A DNA stretch of 64,000 bases from Pseudodesulfovibrio profundus (GTDB lineage: Bacteria; Desulfobacterota; Desulfovibrionia; Desulfovibrionales; Desulfovibrionaceae): positions 2,827,001-2,891,000 of the forward strand of contig NZ_LT907975.1 in the NCBI RefSeq assembly GCF_900217235.1, read 5' to 3'. This document shows, piece by piece, positions 40,489 through 51,173 of the stretch. Under the pieces are notes generated by a model. That model was not told where the DNA came from, searched no databases, and saw only the letters and a program-made list of their open reading frames with translations. Position 1 is the first letter of the stretch. Each line of letters opens with the position of its first letter. Position numbers and translations under genes: made by a program.

Positions 40489-41568
40489 ATGGCTACTACT
40501 GTAATTCCCTTCGGCCCGCAGCATCCCGTTCTCCCTGAGCCGGTCCACTTGACCCTCAAGGTCGAGGACGAGATCGTCAAAGAGGCCATCCCGGCGCTTG
40601 GATACGTCCACCGCGGCCTGGAAAAACTGGCTGATATCCGTGACTACCATCAGATGATTCAGGTCTGTGAACGTGTCTGCGGCATCTGCTCCATGATCCA
40701 CGCTGTCTGCTACTCGCAGGCTGTTGAAGAGCTCATGGAAATCGAAGTGCCCAAACGCGCTGAACTGCTCCGCGTCATCTGGTCCGAGCTGCACCGCACA
40801 CACTCCCACCTGTTGTGGCTGGGTCTGTTTGCCGATGCGTTCGGATTTGAATCCCTGTTCATGCAGTTCTGGAAAATCCGCGAACGCGTGATGGACATCA
40901 ACGAGGCCACCACCGGTAGCCGCGTTATCGTGTCTGTCAACGTCATCGGCGGCGTCCGTGCTGACCTTTCTCCCGATCAGATTCGCTGGATTCTCAGCGA
41001 AATCGACATCGTGGAAAAAGAAGTCCGCCAGCTCCAGGACACCATCATGAACGACTACACCGTCAAGGCCCGTACCTGCGAAGTCGGCGTTCTGACCAAG
41101 GATCAGGCTTACGAGCTTGGTGCTGCAGGTCCGACCCTCCGCGGTTCCGGCGTTGCACAGGATATGCGCATGCTGGGCTATGGTGGTTACTCCGAGATCG
41201 ACTTTGAGCCGATCGTGGAAACCGCCGGTGACTGCTGGGCACGTTCCACGGTTCGTTTCCGTGAGTGCATCCAGTCCATGGATCTGGTTCGTCAGGCCAT
41301 CTCCAAGCTTCCTGAGGGCGACATCAACGTCAAGGTCAAGGGCAACCCGCCGGAAGGCGAAGCCTACGTCCGCGTTGAGCAGCCCCGCGGCGAATGCATG
41401 TACTACATCAAGGGTAACGGCACCAAGCATCTGGATCGTCTTCGCATCCGGACGCCCACCTTTGCCAACATCCCGCCGCTGCTGGCCATGATGCCCAATT
41501 GCGAGCTGGCTGATGTGCCGGTTATCGTCCTGTCCATCGACCCGTGCATCAGCTGCACCGAACGCTAA
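40489..41568 (+). CDS. echE: Ech hydrogenase large subunit (NiFe site)
   Basis: 359-residue catalytic subunit. The two NiFe-binding Cys pairs are RVCGIC (near 63-68, in CERVCGICSMIHAVCY) and DPCISC at the very end (DPCISCTER). The protein ends three residues later, so no C-terminal peptide needs to be clipped, as in other Ech and CO-linked group 4 enzymes. Ala-Gly-Pro and PRGE motifs of the family (LGAAGPTLRGSGVAQDMR, EQPRGECMYYIKGNG) are present. Maturation genes hypABCDEF are not in the window and must lie elsewhere. Confidence 0.96.
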   Translation: MATTVIPFGPQHPVLPEPVHLTLKVEDEIVKEAIPALGYVHRGLEKLADIRDYHQMIQVCERVCGICSMIHAVCYSQAVEELMEIEVPKRAELLRVIWSELHRTHSHLLWLGLFADAFGFESLFMQFWKIRERVMDINEATTGSRVIVSVNVIGGVRADLSPDQIRWILSEIDIVEKEVRQLQDTIMNDYTVKARTCEVGVLTKDQAYELGAAGPTLRGSGVAQDMRMLGYGGYSEIDFEPIVETAGDCWARSTVRFRECIQSMDLVRQAISKLPEGDINVKVKGNPPEGEAYVRVEQPRGECMYYIKGNGTKHLDRLRIRTPTFANIPPLLAMMPNCELADVPVIVLSIDPCISCTER

Positions 41569-41580
41569 GGAGGATCTGAC

Positions 41581-42039
41581 ATGCTGTTTACACCTACAGT
41601 CGTCAAGAACCTGCTCAAGAAGCCTGCAACTCGTAACTATCCGTTTGAAGTTCGTGAGCCATTTGCGAACTACCGCGGTGAGTTGATCATTGATGTTGAT
41701 AAGTGCATCTTCTGCGGCATGTGCGAGCGCAAATGCCCCAGCCAGTGCATCACTGTTGACAAAAAGGCCGGGACCTGGGCCTGCGATCCGCATGCATGCG
41801 TGTATTGCGGTGTCTGCCGCGACCATTGTCCCACCAAGTGTCTGGACATGAAAGACGTCCACCGCAAGCCGATGACCGAGCGCATCACTTGGGTGGAACA
41901 GGGCACGCCTCCCAAGCCCAAGAAAAAGAAAGCCGCCCCCAAGCAGGAAGCCGCTCCTGAAAAGGAAGCTGCACCTGCCAAGGAAGAAAAGGCGGAGAAA
42001 AAGCCTGCTGCAAAGAAGAAAGCTGACTCCAAAAAGTAA
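41581..42039 (+). CDS. echF: Ech hydrogenase ferredoxin-like subunit F with long basic/acidic tail
   Basis: 152 residues. The core (about 35-100) holds two [4Fe-4S] binding sets, CIFCGMCERKCPSQC and CVYCGVCRDHCPTKC, which take electrons from ferredoxin. The last 45 residues are a Lys-Ala-Glu-Pro-rich repeat-like tail (KPKKKKAAPKQEAAPEKEA and onward, ending KKADSKK). Typical EchF proteins end soon after the second cluster, so the tail is an extension; it is predicted disordered and could aid complex assembly or partner binding. Ribosome site AGGAGG. Last gene of the operon. Confidence 0.94.
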   Translation: MLFTPTVVKNLLKKPATRNYPFEVREPFANYRGELIIDVDKCIFCGMCERKCPSQCITVDKKAGTWACDPHACVYCGVCRDHCPTKCLDMKDVHRKPMTERITWVEQGTPPKPKKKKAAPKQEAAPEKEAAPAKEEKAEKKPAAKKKADSKK

Positions 42040-42080
42040 GCTTCCAAATAGCAGCAACTCAGATTCGACTGAGAATAGAC

Positions 42081-42110
42081 AAGGCCCGGACAATTTGTCC
42101 GGGCCTTTTT
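42081..42110 (+). terminator. Rho-independent terminator of the ech operon
   Basis: AAGGCCCGGACAA pairs with TTGTCCGGGCCTT, followed by TTT, 42 bases after the echF stop. The flanking A bases also give a weak signal for the minus strand. Confidence 0.92.
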
Positions 42111-42502
42111 AGTGGGGATTACATCTCCTGCAAAAATGGGTTTGTATCTCTGCATCTGAAAGCGCGTGTAAGTAAGAAAAAGGTCGATATTTTGATTCTC
42201 ACGCAAGGAAACACGTCTATGCGCACACATGCCGATCGAGAGTGTGCAATGCGTTGAGAAGGTGTTAGTGCGCGAAATAGGGTGGTGTGTTGCTGGTATA
42301 TCCATATCGTATATATGGAAAAGTACAGGCGTGGCTCAGCCTGCCTGTTTCTCAAAAAAAAGAAACCCGGCTGGCATGTAGCTGAAGCGATCATCCTCAG
42401 CAGCATCTTATGATGATTGACGGGGTAAGAGGGCGGCAGAAGGGGAGCTGTATTCATGCTGTTCAGCACGAAAACCTTCTACCGTCTAAATGTGATGTGC
42501 GG
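42111..42502. other. Non-coding region between the ech and dxs operons
   Basis: About 390 bases between two convergent genes. Frames open on the minus strand here have no coding character and no ribosome site. Visible items are a CCATAT/ATATGG hairpin near 42301-42317 and a GTTTCT/AGAAAC stem with an A-rich loop near 42349-42367. No gene is called. Confidence 0.5.
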
Positions 42503-44401
42503 TTACTTGTTGCAGAGAGCTTTGGCTGCTTTCTTGATGCCTGCCATATCGATTCCAACCAGATGGCGTAACTCTTTTTGCGTTCCATGCTCAATGAACT
42601 CATCGGGCAGGCCGAGGCGCTTTATCTTGTGGTTGGTCAGTGCATCTTCTTCGTTGAGCATCTCCAACACGGCTGAACCAAATCCACCTGCGAGGGCGTT
42701 CTCTTCGACCAGAAGGATGTTGTCGTATTTGGCTGCCAGTTCAAGGAGTTGCGCCTTGGGCAGCGGTTTGACAAAGCGGGTGTTGAACACGGCCACATTC
42801 AGTCCTTCCTTCTCCAGTTCCATGGCTGCTTCCACTGCGGGATACACTCTGGAACCGAGGGTGATGATGACGGCATCATCGCCTTCATGGACTATCTCGC
42901 CCTTGCCAAGGGGGATTTTGCGGGGATTGCTTGATACATTGGCTCCAACGCCGGTACCACGGGGATACCTGATGGCGGTCGGGCCTTCGTGGTCAAAAGC
43001 TGTTGCCATCATGCGGGCCAGTTCGGCCTCATCCTTGGGCGCCATGACCACAAGATTGGGGATGTGGCGGAGGAAACTCAGGTCAAAAGCACCGTGATGG
43101 GTCGCACCATCTTCGCCAACCAGTCCACCGCGATCCAGGAACAGGTTGACGTTCAGGTTCTGAAGGCAGACATCATGGACGATCTGATCGTAGGCACGCT
43201 GCATGAACGTCGAGTAGATGGCTACAGCAGGCTTGTATCCCTGCGTTGCGAGACCGGCCGCAAAGGTGACGGCGTGCTGCTCGCAAATCCCGACATCGAC
43301 AAAACGATCCGGGTAGTTTTTGCGGAAACATTCCGTTCCAGTCCCCTCGGGCATGGCCGCTGTGATGGCGAAAATCTTATCATCCTTCTTCGCAAGATTG
43401 CAAAGAGTGGAGCCGAAGATCGACGTGTAGGACGGCAAACCCGAGCCGGAAAACTTGCGGGCAAGTCCGGTCTCCGGAATGAATTTGCCGACTCCATGAA
43501 AGTGCGTGGGGTCCGACTCAGCCGGTTCATACCCTTTGCCTTTCTTGGTCAGCACATGGACCAGCGCCGGTTTGTCGAGCTTCTTGATCTCATCGAAAAC
43601 CTTGACCATCTGCGCCGTGTTGTGCCCGTCAATGGGACCCACATACGTGAAATGGAAAGCCTCGAACAGGATGCCCGGTGTGAAGAATGACTTCAGCGAG
43701 TCGCTTGAACGTTTGGCGTACCCGGCCAGATCGTCACCGATTTTGGGAATGCCGCCAAGCAATCCTTCCACATCGGTTTTCAGTCGCTGGAGGAACGGAT
43801 TGGTCATCTTTCGGCTGAGGAATTGCGAAAGGGCGCCGACATTCTTGGAGATGGACATTTCGTTATCGTTGAGGACAACGACCATCTTTCGGCCAAGTGC
43901 TCCTGCCTGATTCAGTCCCTCGAACGCGATACCGGCAGTCAATGAACCATCGCCGATGACAGCGATGACCTCGTTGTCATCCCCTTTGAGATCCCGAGCC
44001 ATGGCCATGCCGAGCGCTGCGGAAATGGAAGTGGATGAATGACCGACACCAAAGTGATCGTATTCGGATTCCTCCGGGCGAGGAAAGCCGCTGATGCCGT
44101 CTTTCTGGCGCAGGGTATGGAATCGATCTGCCCGACCTGTGAGGAGTTTATGGGCGTATGCCTGATGGCCGACATCCCAGACAAGCTTGTCCGGGCCGAT
44201 GTTGAAAGAATTGAATAGTGCCATGGTCAGCTCAATGACGCCGAGAGAGGGCGCGAGATGACCACCGTGTGCCGCTACCTGATCGATGATGGTTTCACGG
44301 AGTTCCTGTCCCAGGATTTCCAGCTCTGCCATGGACAGGTTGCGTACGTCTGCTGGCTCCTTGATCTTTGCAAGGAGCGATGTGGAGTCGTGGTTACTCA
44401 T
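42503..44401 (-). CDS. dxs: 1-deoxy-D-xylulose-5-phosphate synthase
   Basis: First committed enzyme of the MEP isoprenoid pathway, joining pyruvate and glyceraldehyde-3-phosphate with thiamine diphosphate. The 632-residue protein has the transketolase-type N-terminal segment HGGHLAPSLGVIELT, the ThDP motif GDGSLTAGIAFEGLNQAGAL...NDNEMSIS, EQHAVTFAAGLA and DRGGLVGEDGATHHGAFD. Length is standard. It is the last gene of a minus-strand cluster that begins at xseA and includes ispA, so the two isoprenoid steps are co-transcribed. Confidence 0.96.
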   Translation of the reverse strand: MSNHDSTSLLAKIKEPADVRNLSMAELEILGQELRETIIDQVAAHGGHLAPSLGVIELTMALFNSFNIGPDKLVWDVGHQAYAHKLLTGRADRFHTLRQKDGISGFPRPEESEYDHFGVGHSSTSISAALGMAMARDLKGDDNEVIAVIGDGSLTAGIAFEGLNQAGALGRKMVVVLNDNEMSISKNVGALSQFLSRKMTNPFLQRLKTDVEGLLGGIPKIGDDLAGYAKRSSDSLKSFFTPGILFEAFHFTYVGPIDGHNTAQMVKVFDEIKKLDKPALVHVLTKKGKGYEPAESDPTHFHGVGKFIPETGLARKFSGSGLPSYTSIFGSTLCNLAKKDDKIFAITAAMPEGTGTECFRKNYPDRFVDVGICEQHAVTFAAGLATQGYKPAVAIYSTFMQRAYDQIVHDVCLQNLNVNLFLDRGGLVGEDGATHHGAFDLSFLRHIPNLVVMAPKDEAELARMMATAFDHEGPTAIRYPRGTGVGANVSSNPRKIPLGKGEIVHEGDDAVIITLGSRVYPAVEAAMELEKEGLNVAVFNTRFVKPLPKAQLLELAAKYDNILLVEENALAGGFGSAVLEMLNEEDALTNHKIKRLGLPDEFIEHGTQKELRHLVGIDMAGIKKAAKALCNK

Positions 44402-44422
44402 AAGCGGGTCACTCTATGCCAA

Positions 44423-45316
44423 TCAATACACCCTGTCTACAATGTAACGAGCCATTTCCGTCAGGAATTGCTTCTCGTCACCACTGTAGTCATCGAGTCG
44501 TTTTATCGCATCGTCAATGTGCTGCGATGCGAGTTCCTTGCTCTTTTCCAGTCCCAATAGCGCGGGGTAGGTGGATTTGCCCATGGCCACGTCGCTCCCG
44601 GCGGGTTTGCCAAGGGTGTCTGTATCGCTAACCACATCGAGCACATCGTCCACGATCTGAAAGGCGACGCCAATGGATTTGCCGAATTCGCGGGCGTTGT
44701 CGATATCTCTATCGGTACCGCCAGCCAGAATGGCCCCGCACTGGCAGGCCGCGGTGATCAATGCGCCGGTTTTCATGGCGTGCATGGTGCGCAGTTCTTC
44801 GAGCGGAACACCGTTTCGTCCGGTGAACTGCATATCCACCACCTGTCCACCGACCATGCCGCCGGAACCGGCAGCCGTAGCGAGAACATGGATGGCGCGG
44901 AGGACTCGGTCCGCCGGCAATCCCTTGACGATGGAGGCTGCGGACATCAGCCCGAAGGCTTCGGTGAGCAGTCCATCTCCTGCAAGGATGGCCGTGGCTT
45001 CATCAAATTGCTTGTGATTGGATGGCTTGCCACGACGCAGGTCGTCATCATCCATGGCCGGAAGATCGTCGTGAATGAGCGAGTAGGTGTGGATGCACTC
45101 CAGACTGGCCGCAAAGGGCATGACCGCATCTCGATCGCCGCCGAGCATGGTTGCCCAGGAGAGGGTCAGAACCGGACGGAAGCGCTTCCCTCCGGCAAGA
45201 AGGGAATATTCCATGGAGGCAAGCAGACGTTCAGGGATGCCTCGATCCCTGAGACAGCTCTGAAGGTAGGACTCCACTTCCGTTGCGCGTTCGGCAAGCT
45301 TTTCTTTAGCCGTCAT
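44423..45316 (-). CDS. ispA: Polyprenyl (farnesyl/geranylgeranyl) diphosphate synthase
   Basis: 297-residue all-helical prenyltransferase that condenses DMAPP and IPP to C15 or longer. It has the first aspartate-rich motif in HDDLPAMDDDDLRRGKPSNHK (about residues 84-104) and the second, DDVLDV (about 224-229), plus a GGKRFRP segment near the start. The pattern before the first motif (SLIHDDLPAMDDDDLRRG with two extra residues) is that of bacterial type II FPP synthases. Its ATG lies inside the end of xseB (11-base overlap). Confidence 0.94.
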   Translation of the reverse strand: MTAKEKLAERATEVESYLQSCLRDRGIPERLLASMEYSLLAGGKRFRPVLTLSWATMLGGDRDAVMPFAASLECIHTYSLIHDDLPAMDDDDLRRGKPSNHKQFDEATAILAGDGLLTEAFGLMSAASIVKGLPADRVLRAIHVLATAAGSGGMVGGQVVDMQFTGRNGVPLEELRTMHAMKTGALITAACQCGAILAGGTDRDIDNAREFGKSIGVAFQIVDDVLDVVSDTDTLGKPAGSDVAMGKSTYPALLGLEKSKELASQHIDDAIKRLDDYSGDEKQFLTEMARYIVDRVY

Positions 45317-45542
45317 TGTCTTCTCCCAGTGCTTCCAATGCCTCGAACTCCTTGATCAAACCATCGGAAACAATGGTCACTTCGTGTCGGGCACCTTCCA
45401 GTTGCTTGCCACAGGCTTTGGCCAGCTCCAGCCCTTCCTTGTACAGGGATACACCCTGTTCCAACGGAAGGTCGCCCCTTTCGAGGCGTTCAACGATGGT
45501 TTTGAGGCGGTCAAGCCTGTCTTCAAACGATTCGTTTGCCAT
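45306..45542 (-). CDS. xseB: Exodeoxyribonuclease VII small subunit
   Basis: 78 residues of helical structure that binds the large subunit XseA in multiple copies. Typical family pattern: SFEDRLDRLKTIVERLERGDLPLEQGVSLYKEGLELAKACGKQL. It has a good GGAG ribosome site. It is separated from xseA by the M23 peptidase gene, an interrupted arrangement compared with the usual xseA-xseB pair. It overlaps ispA downstream. Confidence 0.94.
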   Translation of the reverse strand: MANESFEDRLDRLKTIVERLERGDLPLEQGVSLYKEGLELAKACGKQLEGARHEVTIVSDGLIKEFEALEALGEDNDG

Positions 45543-45629
45543 TTATTTCTCCAAAATCCGGTTGCCTTATGTTGCCGTCAGGGTGCAACCGCTAAATTCT
45601 CATTTTGCTGTCGTTAAAAAAGGCCGCTC

Positions 45630-46619
45630 CTATTTGAGCATGTCATCAACGCTGGACGCGAAAAGCGGTGCCGGATCCACCAGTTTGCCAAGGATGGAAA
45701 CCGAAAGGTGGAGGTGCGGACCGGTTGCGCGTCCTGTTCTGCCCGACTTGGAAATAACCTGTCCGCGCTCGACCTTGTCGCCCTGTTTTACGACGACTTC
45801 GGACGAATGGAAGTACATCGAAATGACACCGTTGCCATGATCGATATACACGGAGTTGCCTGCATAGTAATGGTCGCCGACCAGAATGACCGTGCCGTCG
45901 GCAATGGCCTTGATGGGCGTCCCCATGGGAGCGCGGAAATCCAGTCCGCGATGGGGATTCTTGGGCTTGCCGTTGAGGATGCGCTTGAGCCCGTAGGTGC
46001 TGGTCATTTTGCCCTCTACCGGGCGATAAAACGGCAGGCTCCAGGTGCGGTCCGGGGAAACGGTGGTCAATGCCTCGCCGATCTCGACGCGGTCCGCCTT
46101 GATCTTGTCGTAGACCTCCTGGGGCGGGGTGACCATCTTCTTGGGAAGGGTCAACTCCTGCTTGGGGTAATCCACGGCATTGATAACTATGGAGCGGCGG
46201 AAGGTGTTCTCTTTGCCATCAATGGAAGCGATGACCGACAGCTCTTCCTTGCCCGGCTTGGCGTTCAGGACGTCCGTGCCGAGCATGGCAAGGGCCACGT
46301 GGCGATTGTTCCATACAGAGATGGAAGGAACAACGGATTTGCCCTGCCAGTGAAAGGCGACGGAATCGAGGGGCTGATCCGAAGTCAGACGAACGATGAA
46401 CGGCTGGCCGGTGCCGACTCGCGACGGAGCAGCCAGAACCAGCGCGGAAGCACCGGTATCCGCGGCGGTGTCAGCCTCTGCAGCCACGGCTTCACCGGGC
46501 AGGAGGAAGCCAGCGTCGTCACCTTCCTGCAGGCCGAATTCCTGGGCTGTCCCGGATGTGGGGATCATGGGAAGGGTCAGGGCTGTGACGAGAAATATCA
46601 GTAGAATCAAACGTTTCAT
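45630..46619 (-). CDS. Periplasmic M23 (LytM-type) peptidoglycan endopeptidase
   Basis: 329 residues with a signal peptide (MKRLILLIFLVTALTLPMIPTSGTA). A middle beta domain (about 60-200) may be an autoinhibitory or Ig-like module. The C-terminal M23 domain has HRGLDFRAP (first zinc ligands His and Asp), then VYIDHGNG and ATGPHLHLSVS with the HxH motif, so all zinc ligands are kept and it should cut cross-links. Its ATG overlaps the stop of xseA. Known in the same place in related genomes by my recollection; otherwise the link to xseA/xseB is positional. Confidence 0.93.
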   Translation of the reverse strand: MKRLILLIFLVTALTLPMIPTSGTAQEFGLQEGDDAGFLLPGEAVAAEADTAADTGASALVLAAPSRVGTGQPFIVRLTSDQPLDSVAFHWQGKSVVPSISVWNNRHVALAMLGTDVLNAKPGKEELSVIASIDGKENTFRRSIVINAVDYPKQELTLPKKMVTPPQEVYDKIKADRVEIGEALTTVSPDRTWSLPFYRPVEGKMTSTYGLKRILNGKPKNPHRGLDFRAPMGTPIKAIADGTVILVGDHYYAGNSVYIDHGNGVISMYFHSSEVVVKQGDKVERGQVISKSGRTGRATGPHLHLSVSILGKLVDPAPLFASSVDDMLK

Positions 46620-48046
46620 TATTGCTCCCGGGAGTCATTGCTGTCTTCGGTTACGACGGCGCTCACGCTGCCGTCCCTGACGGTGATAGCAAGAGTATCG
46701 CCTGCCGTCACTTCTTTCGGATCACGGAGAAAATCACCGGTGCGATCGATGCGAACAAGGGAGTACCCGCGGTCGAGGGGCGCCTGTGGATCGAGACCGG
46801 CCAGCGTTGTCTGCATCAACTCGAAGTTGCGCTCCTTGATGTCCTGATGGCGGTTCATGGCTTGGGTCAGTCGTTCGACGAGCGATGCGGTGCGGCTGGC
46901 GGTTTGCCGAACCACTCGGGGGCCGTGAGCCCGGTGCAGACGTTGCACGGTGCCGGTCATTTCGCGCAGCTTTCGGTCGACCTGCGTTTGTCCGGCTGCT
47001 TCCAATCGGCCGATCAGATGACCGAAGCGGTCCTGCATTCGTTCCAACTTGCGCTCGGGTGACAGCCATATCAATGCCTTGCGGAGCTGCTCGAAAGCCG
47101 CGCCTTTGCCAAGCAACCATTCGGCGTACCGGCGGGTCAGTCGCATCTCCAGGTCATCAATTTTCTGGGCGAGTTGCTCGCGTCGCGGCCACAGCTCCTG
47201 CGCAGCGTGGCTGGGTGTGGCTGCGCGCTTGTCTGCCACAAAATCGGCTATGGTCACATCCGGCTCATGGCCGATGCCGGAGATGACAGGCAGGCGAGCG
47301 CGGTAGATGGCATCAGCTACCGGTTCGGTATTGAAGGCCCAGAGGTCTTCCAGTGATCCGCCGCCGCGAATGAGCACAATTACCTCGGCCCAACCATCTT
47401 CGTCAGCCTGATCAAGGGCTTTGGCAATTCGCTTTGGCGCTTGATCTCCCTGTACCAGTGAAGGATAGATGCGGATTTGCGCCCCGGTGCCGCGGGTATC
47501 GGCCAGACGCAGAAAGTCTCTGATCGCTGCCCCGGAGGACGAAGTCACCACCGCGACCCGTTTGGGATTCTCGGGCAAAGTGAGCTTTCGGTCTTCGTCA
47601 AAGTAGCCCTTCTCTGCCAATTTGCGTTTCAGCGCTTCAAAGGCAATGGCCAGATCCCCAACACCCTGATCCTGCACCAGCTCTGCAACCAGTTGGTACT
47701 GACCTCGGGGTTCATAGACGTTGAGGCGTCCGGCGCACAGGACCTCCATCCCGTCTTCTATGGTCGTGCCGGTCAATCCGGTGGCGCCGCTTTGCTCCTC
47801 CACTTCGCCGGTCAGGGGATTAATGCGCTCTTCTCCGTGGCTGATGGTTTCGCCGGATGTCTGGGCCGACTTGAACCAGACCACGGAAAGGGACGCGTTC
47901 CCATCGGTCAGCGTAAAATAGATATGACCACTGGCCGGACGCGAGAGATTGGATATCTCGCCGCGAACCCATACAAAAGGGAACTCCGCTTCCAGCAGGT
48001 TCTTGACGGAGCGGGTAAGCTCACTGACGGTGAAGATGGCTGACAA
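46619..48046 (-). CDS. xseA: Exodeoxyribonuclease VII large subunit
   Basis: 475 residues, starting at TTG 48046 with GGAGG six bases upstream. The N-terminal OB-fold domain ([29 protein letters not shown]) binds single-stranded DNA. The catalytic domain shows [29 protein letters not shown] and [28 protein letters not shown]-type segments of the family. A long helical C-terminal part binds XseB. First gene of the xseA-M23-xseB-ispA-dxs cluster. Confidence 0.95.
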   Translation of the reverse strand: [475 protein letters not shown]

Positions 48047-48147
48047 CTATGCCTCCGTTTCTCAATCTATACCGGCCAACATATCATTGGTGATGGGCGT
48101 GGACAATAGCCTGAAAGGGGTTTGACCACTGGTCCGAATATGAAGAA

Positions 48148-48174
48148 ACGCACCCCGTTCTGAACGGGGTGCGT
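48148..48174 (-). terminator. Terminator after proS
   Basis: ACGCACCCCGTTC pairs with GAACGGGGTGCGT, 13 bp; on the minus strand it is followed by TTTCTTC. It lies 38 bases beyond the proS stop and isolates proS from xseA. Confidence 0.85.
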
Positions 48175-48212
48175 GATACATCATGTGTTTCCTCTCGATG
48201 GGAGAGCCGGGG

Positions 48213-49949
<1,737 letters not shown>

Positions 49950-49953
49950 GAGT

Positions 49954-51024
49954 TTATGATCTCCTTTCTTTGAGAAAAGCTTGTATTTCTTTCATGAATT
50001 CGGGCAGCAGGTTGTCGTTACCCTTGACTTTGCGGACGACTTCGCCCTTTCGAAATATGATGCCGAGGTCGCGACCGCCGGCTATGCCGATATCCGCTTC
50101 CTTTGCTTCGCCGGGACCGTTGACCACGCATCCCATGACCGCAACGGTGAAGACCTCGTCCACACCGCGCAGGGCTTCTTCCACCTGTTCGGCCAGTTCG
50201 ATGAGATGAATTTCCGTGCGACCACAGGTCGGGCAGGAGATGATTTCCGGTCCACGTTCGCGCAGCCCTAGTGAACGCAGAATCTCGTAGGCCACACCGA
50301 TTTCCGCCACCGGATCGTGAGTCAGTGAAACACGTAGGGTGTCGCCGATTCCCTCGTACAGGAGTACACCCAGCCCGACGGCAGACTTGACGGCTCCGCG
50401 CACCAGCGTACCGGCTTCGGTGATGCCGATATGCAGCGGATAGTCGATCTGGTCGGCCATCAGCTTGTAAGCCGTGATGGTATTCAGGACCGATGACGTC
50501 TTCAGGGAAATCTTGATGTCGGTGAATCCGCGCTTCTCGAGCATACGGATATGGCGCAGACCGGATTCGACCATGGCTTCGGGCGTTGGTCCGCCGAACT
50601 GCTTGAGCAGGTCTTTTTCCAGTGAACCGCCGTTCACACCGATACGGATGGGCGCACCATGCTGCTGGGCGGCGCGGACAACGGCATCGACCTTGGATTC
50701 ATCGCCGATATTGCCGGGGTTGATGCGCAACCCATCCATACCCGCATCCAGAGCGGCCAGGGCGAGTCGGTGATCGAAATGGATGTCGGCGATGAGCGGA
50801 ACAGGGGATTGCTCGCGGATGGCGCTGAGTGCTGCCGCAGCCTTGTCGTCAGGAACAGCAAGACGGACGATTTCGCACCCGGCATCAGCCAGTTGCCTGA
50901 TCTGAGCAGTGGTGGAAAGGATGTCGCGGGTGTCGGTGTTGCACATGGATTGGACCCGGATGGGGTTGGCTCCGCCTATGCCCACATTGCCGACTGATAT
51001 GGCGTTTGTTTGCTTTCGTTGCAT
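49954..51024 (-). CDS. ispG: (E)-4-hydroxy-3-methylbut-2-enyl-diphosphate synthase
   Basis: Penultimate enzyme of the MEP pathway, a [4Fe-4S] protein that makes HMBPP. 356 residues, the short bacterial type: a TIM barrel ([45 protein letters not shown]) and a C-terminal cluster domain with [11 protein letters not shown] and [19 protein letters not shown], which supply the three Cys and one Glu ligand. It is the first gene of an ispG-proS operon. No strong ribosome site is seen at the ATG. Confidence 0.96.
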   Translation of the reverse strand: MQRKQTNAISVGNVGIGGANPIRVQSMCNTDTRDILSTTAQIRQLADAGCEIVRLAVPDDKAAAALSAIREQSPVPLIADIHFDHRLALAALDAGMDGLRINPGNIGDESKVDAVVRAAQQHGAPIRIGVNGGSLEKDLLKQFGGPTPEAMVESGLRHIRMLEKRGFTDIKISLKTSSVLNTITAYKLMADQIDYPLHIGITEAGTLVRGAVKSAVGLGVLLYEGIGDTLRVSLTHDPVAEIGVAYEILRSLGLRERGPEIISCPTCGRTEIHLIELAEQVEEALRGVDEVFTVAVMGCVVNGPGEAKEADIGIAGGRDLGIIFRKGEVVRKVKGNDNLLPEFMKEIQAFLKERRS

Positions 51025-51173
51025 GAGGAGTGGGACTTTACGATATTTCCTAACTCAAGCCAAGCGGCGGAATAACATCTTCCCCGAAAGAAAAATAATG
51101 GAGTAAGACTTTATTCGCACATATTATTAGACCGTTGGAAGCAGTTGCCAACAGAATACAAAAGGGGATGGAT

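Noticed and set aside
36893-42039. Reading the six-gene set as complex I or a formate hydrogenlyase
   Set aside because: EchE has both NiFe Cys pairs, so it is not complex I, and there is no formate dehydrogenase gene or the extra subunits of Hyf/Hyc.
41670-42305. Open frame antisense to echF with apparent length over 200 codons
   Set aside because: It runs through the iron-sulfur gene in reverse, giving a repetitive Ala/Phe protein with no start signal.
42119-42469. 116-codon minus-strand frame after the ech operon
   Set aside because: No ribosome site and an irregular composition; nothing like a known protein.
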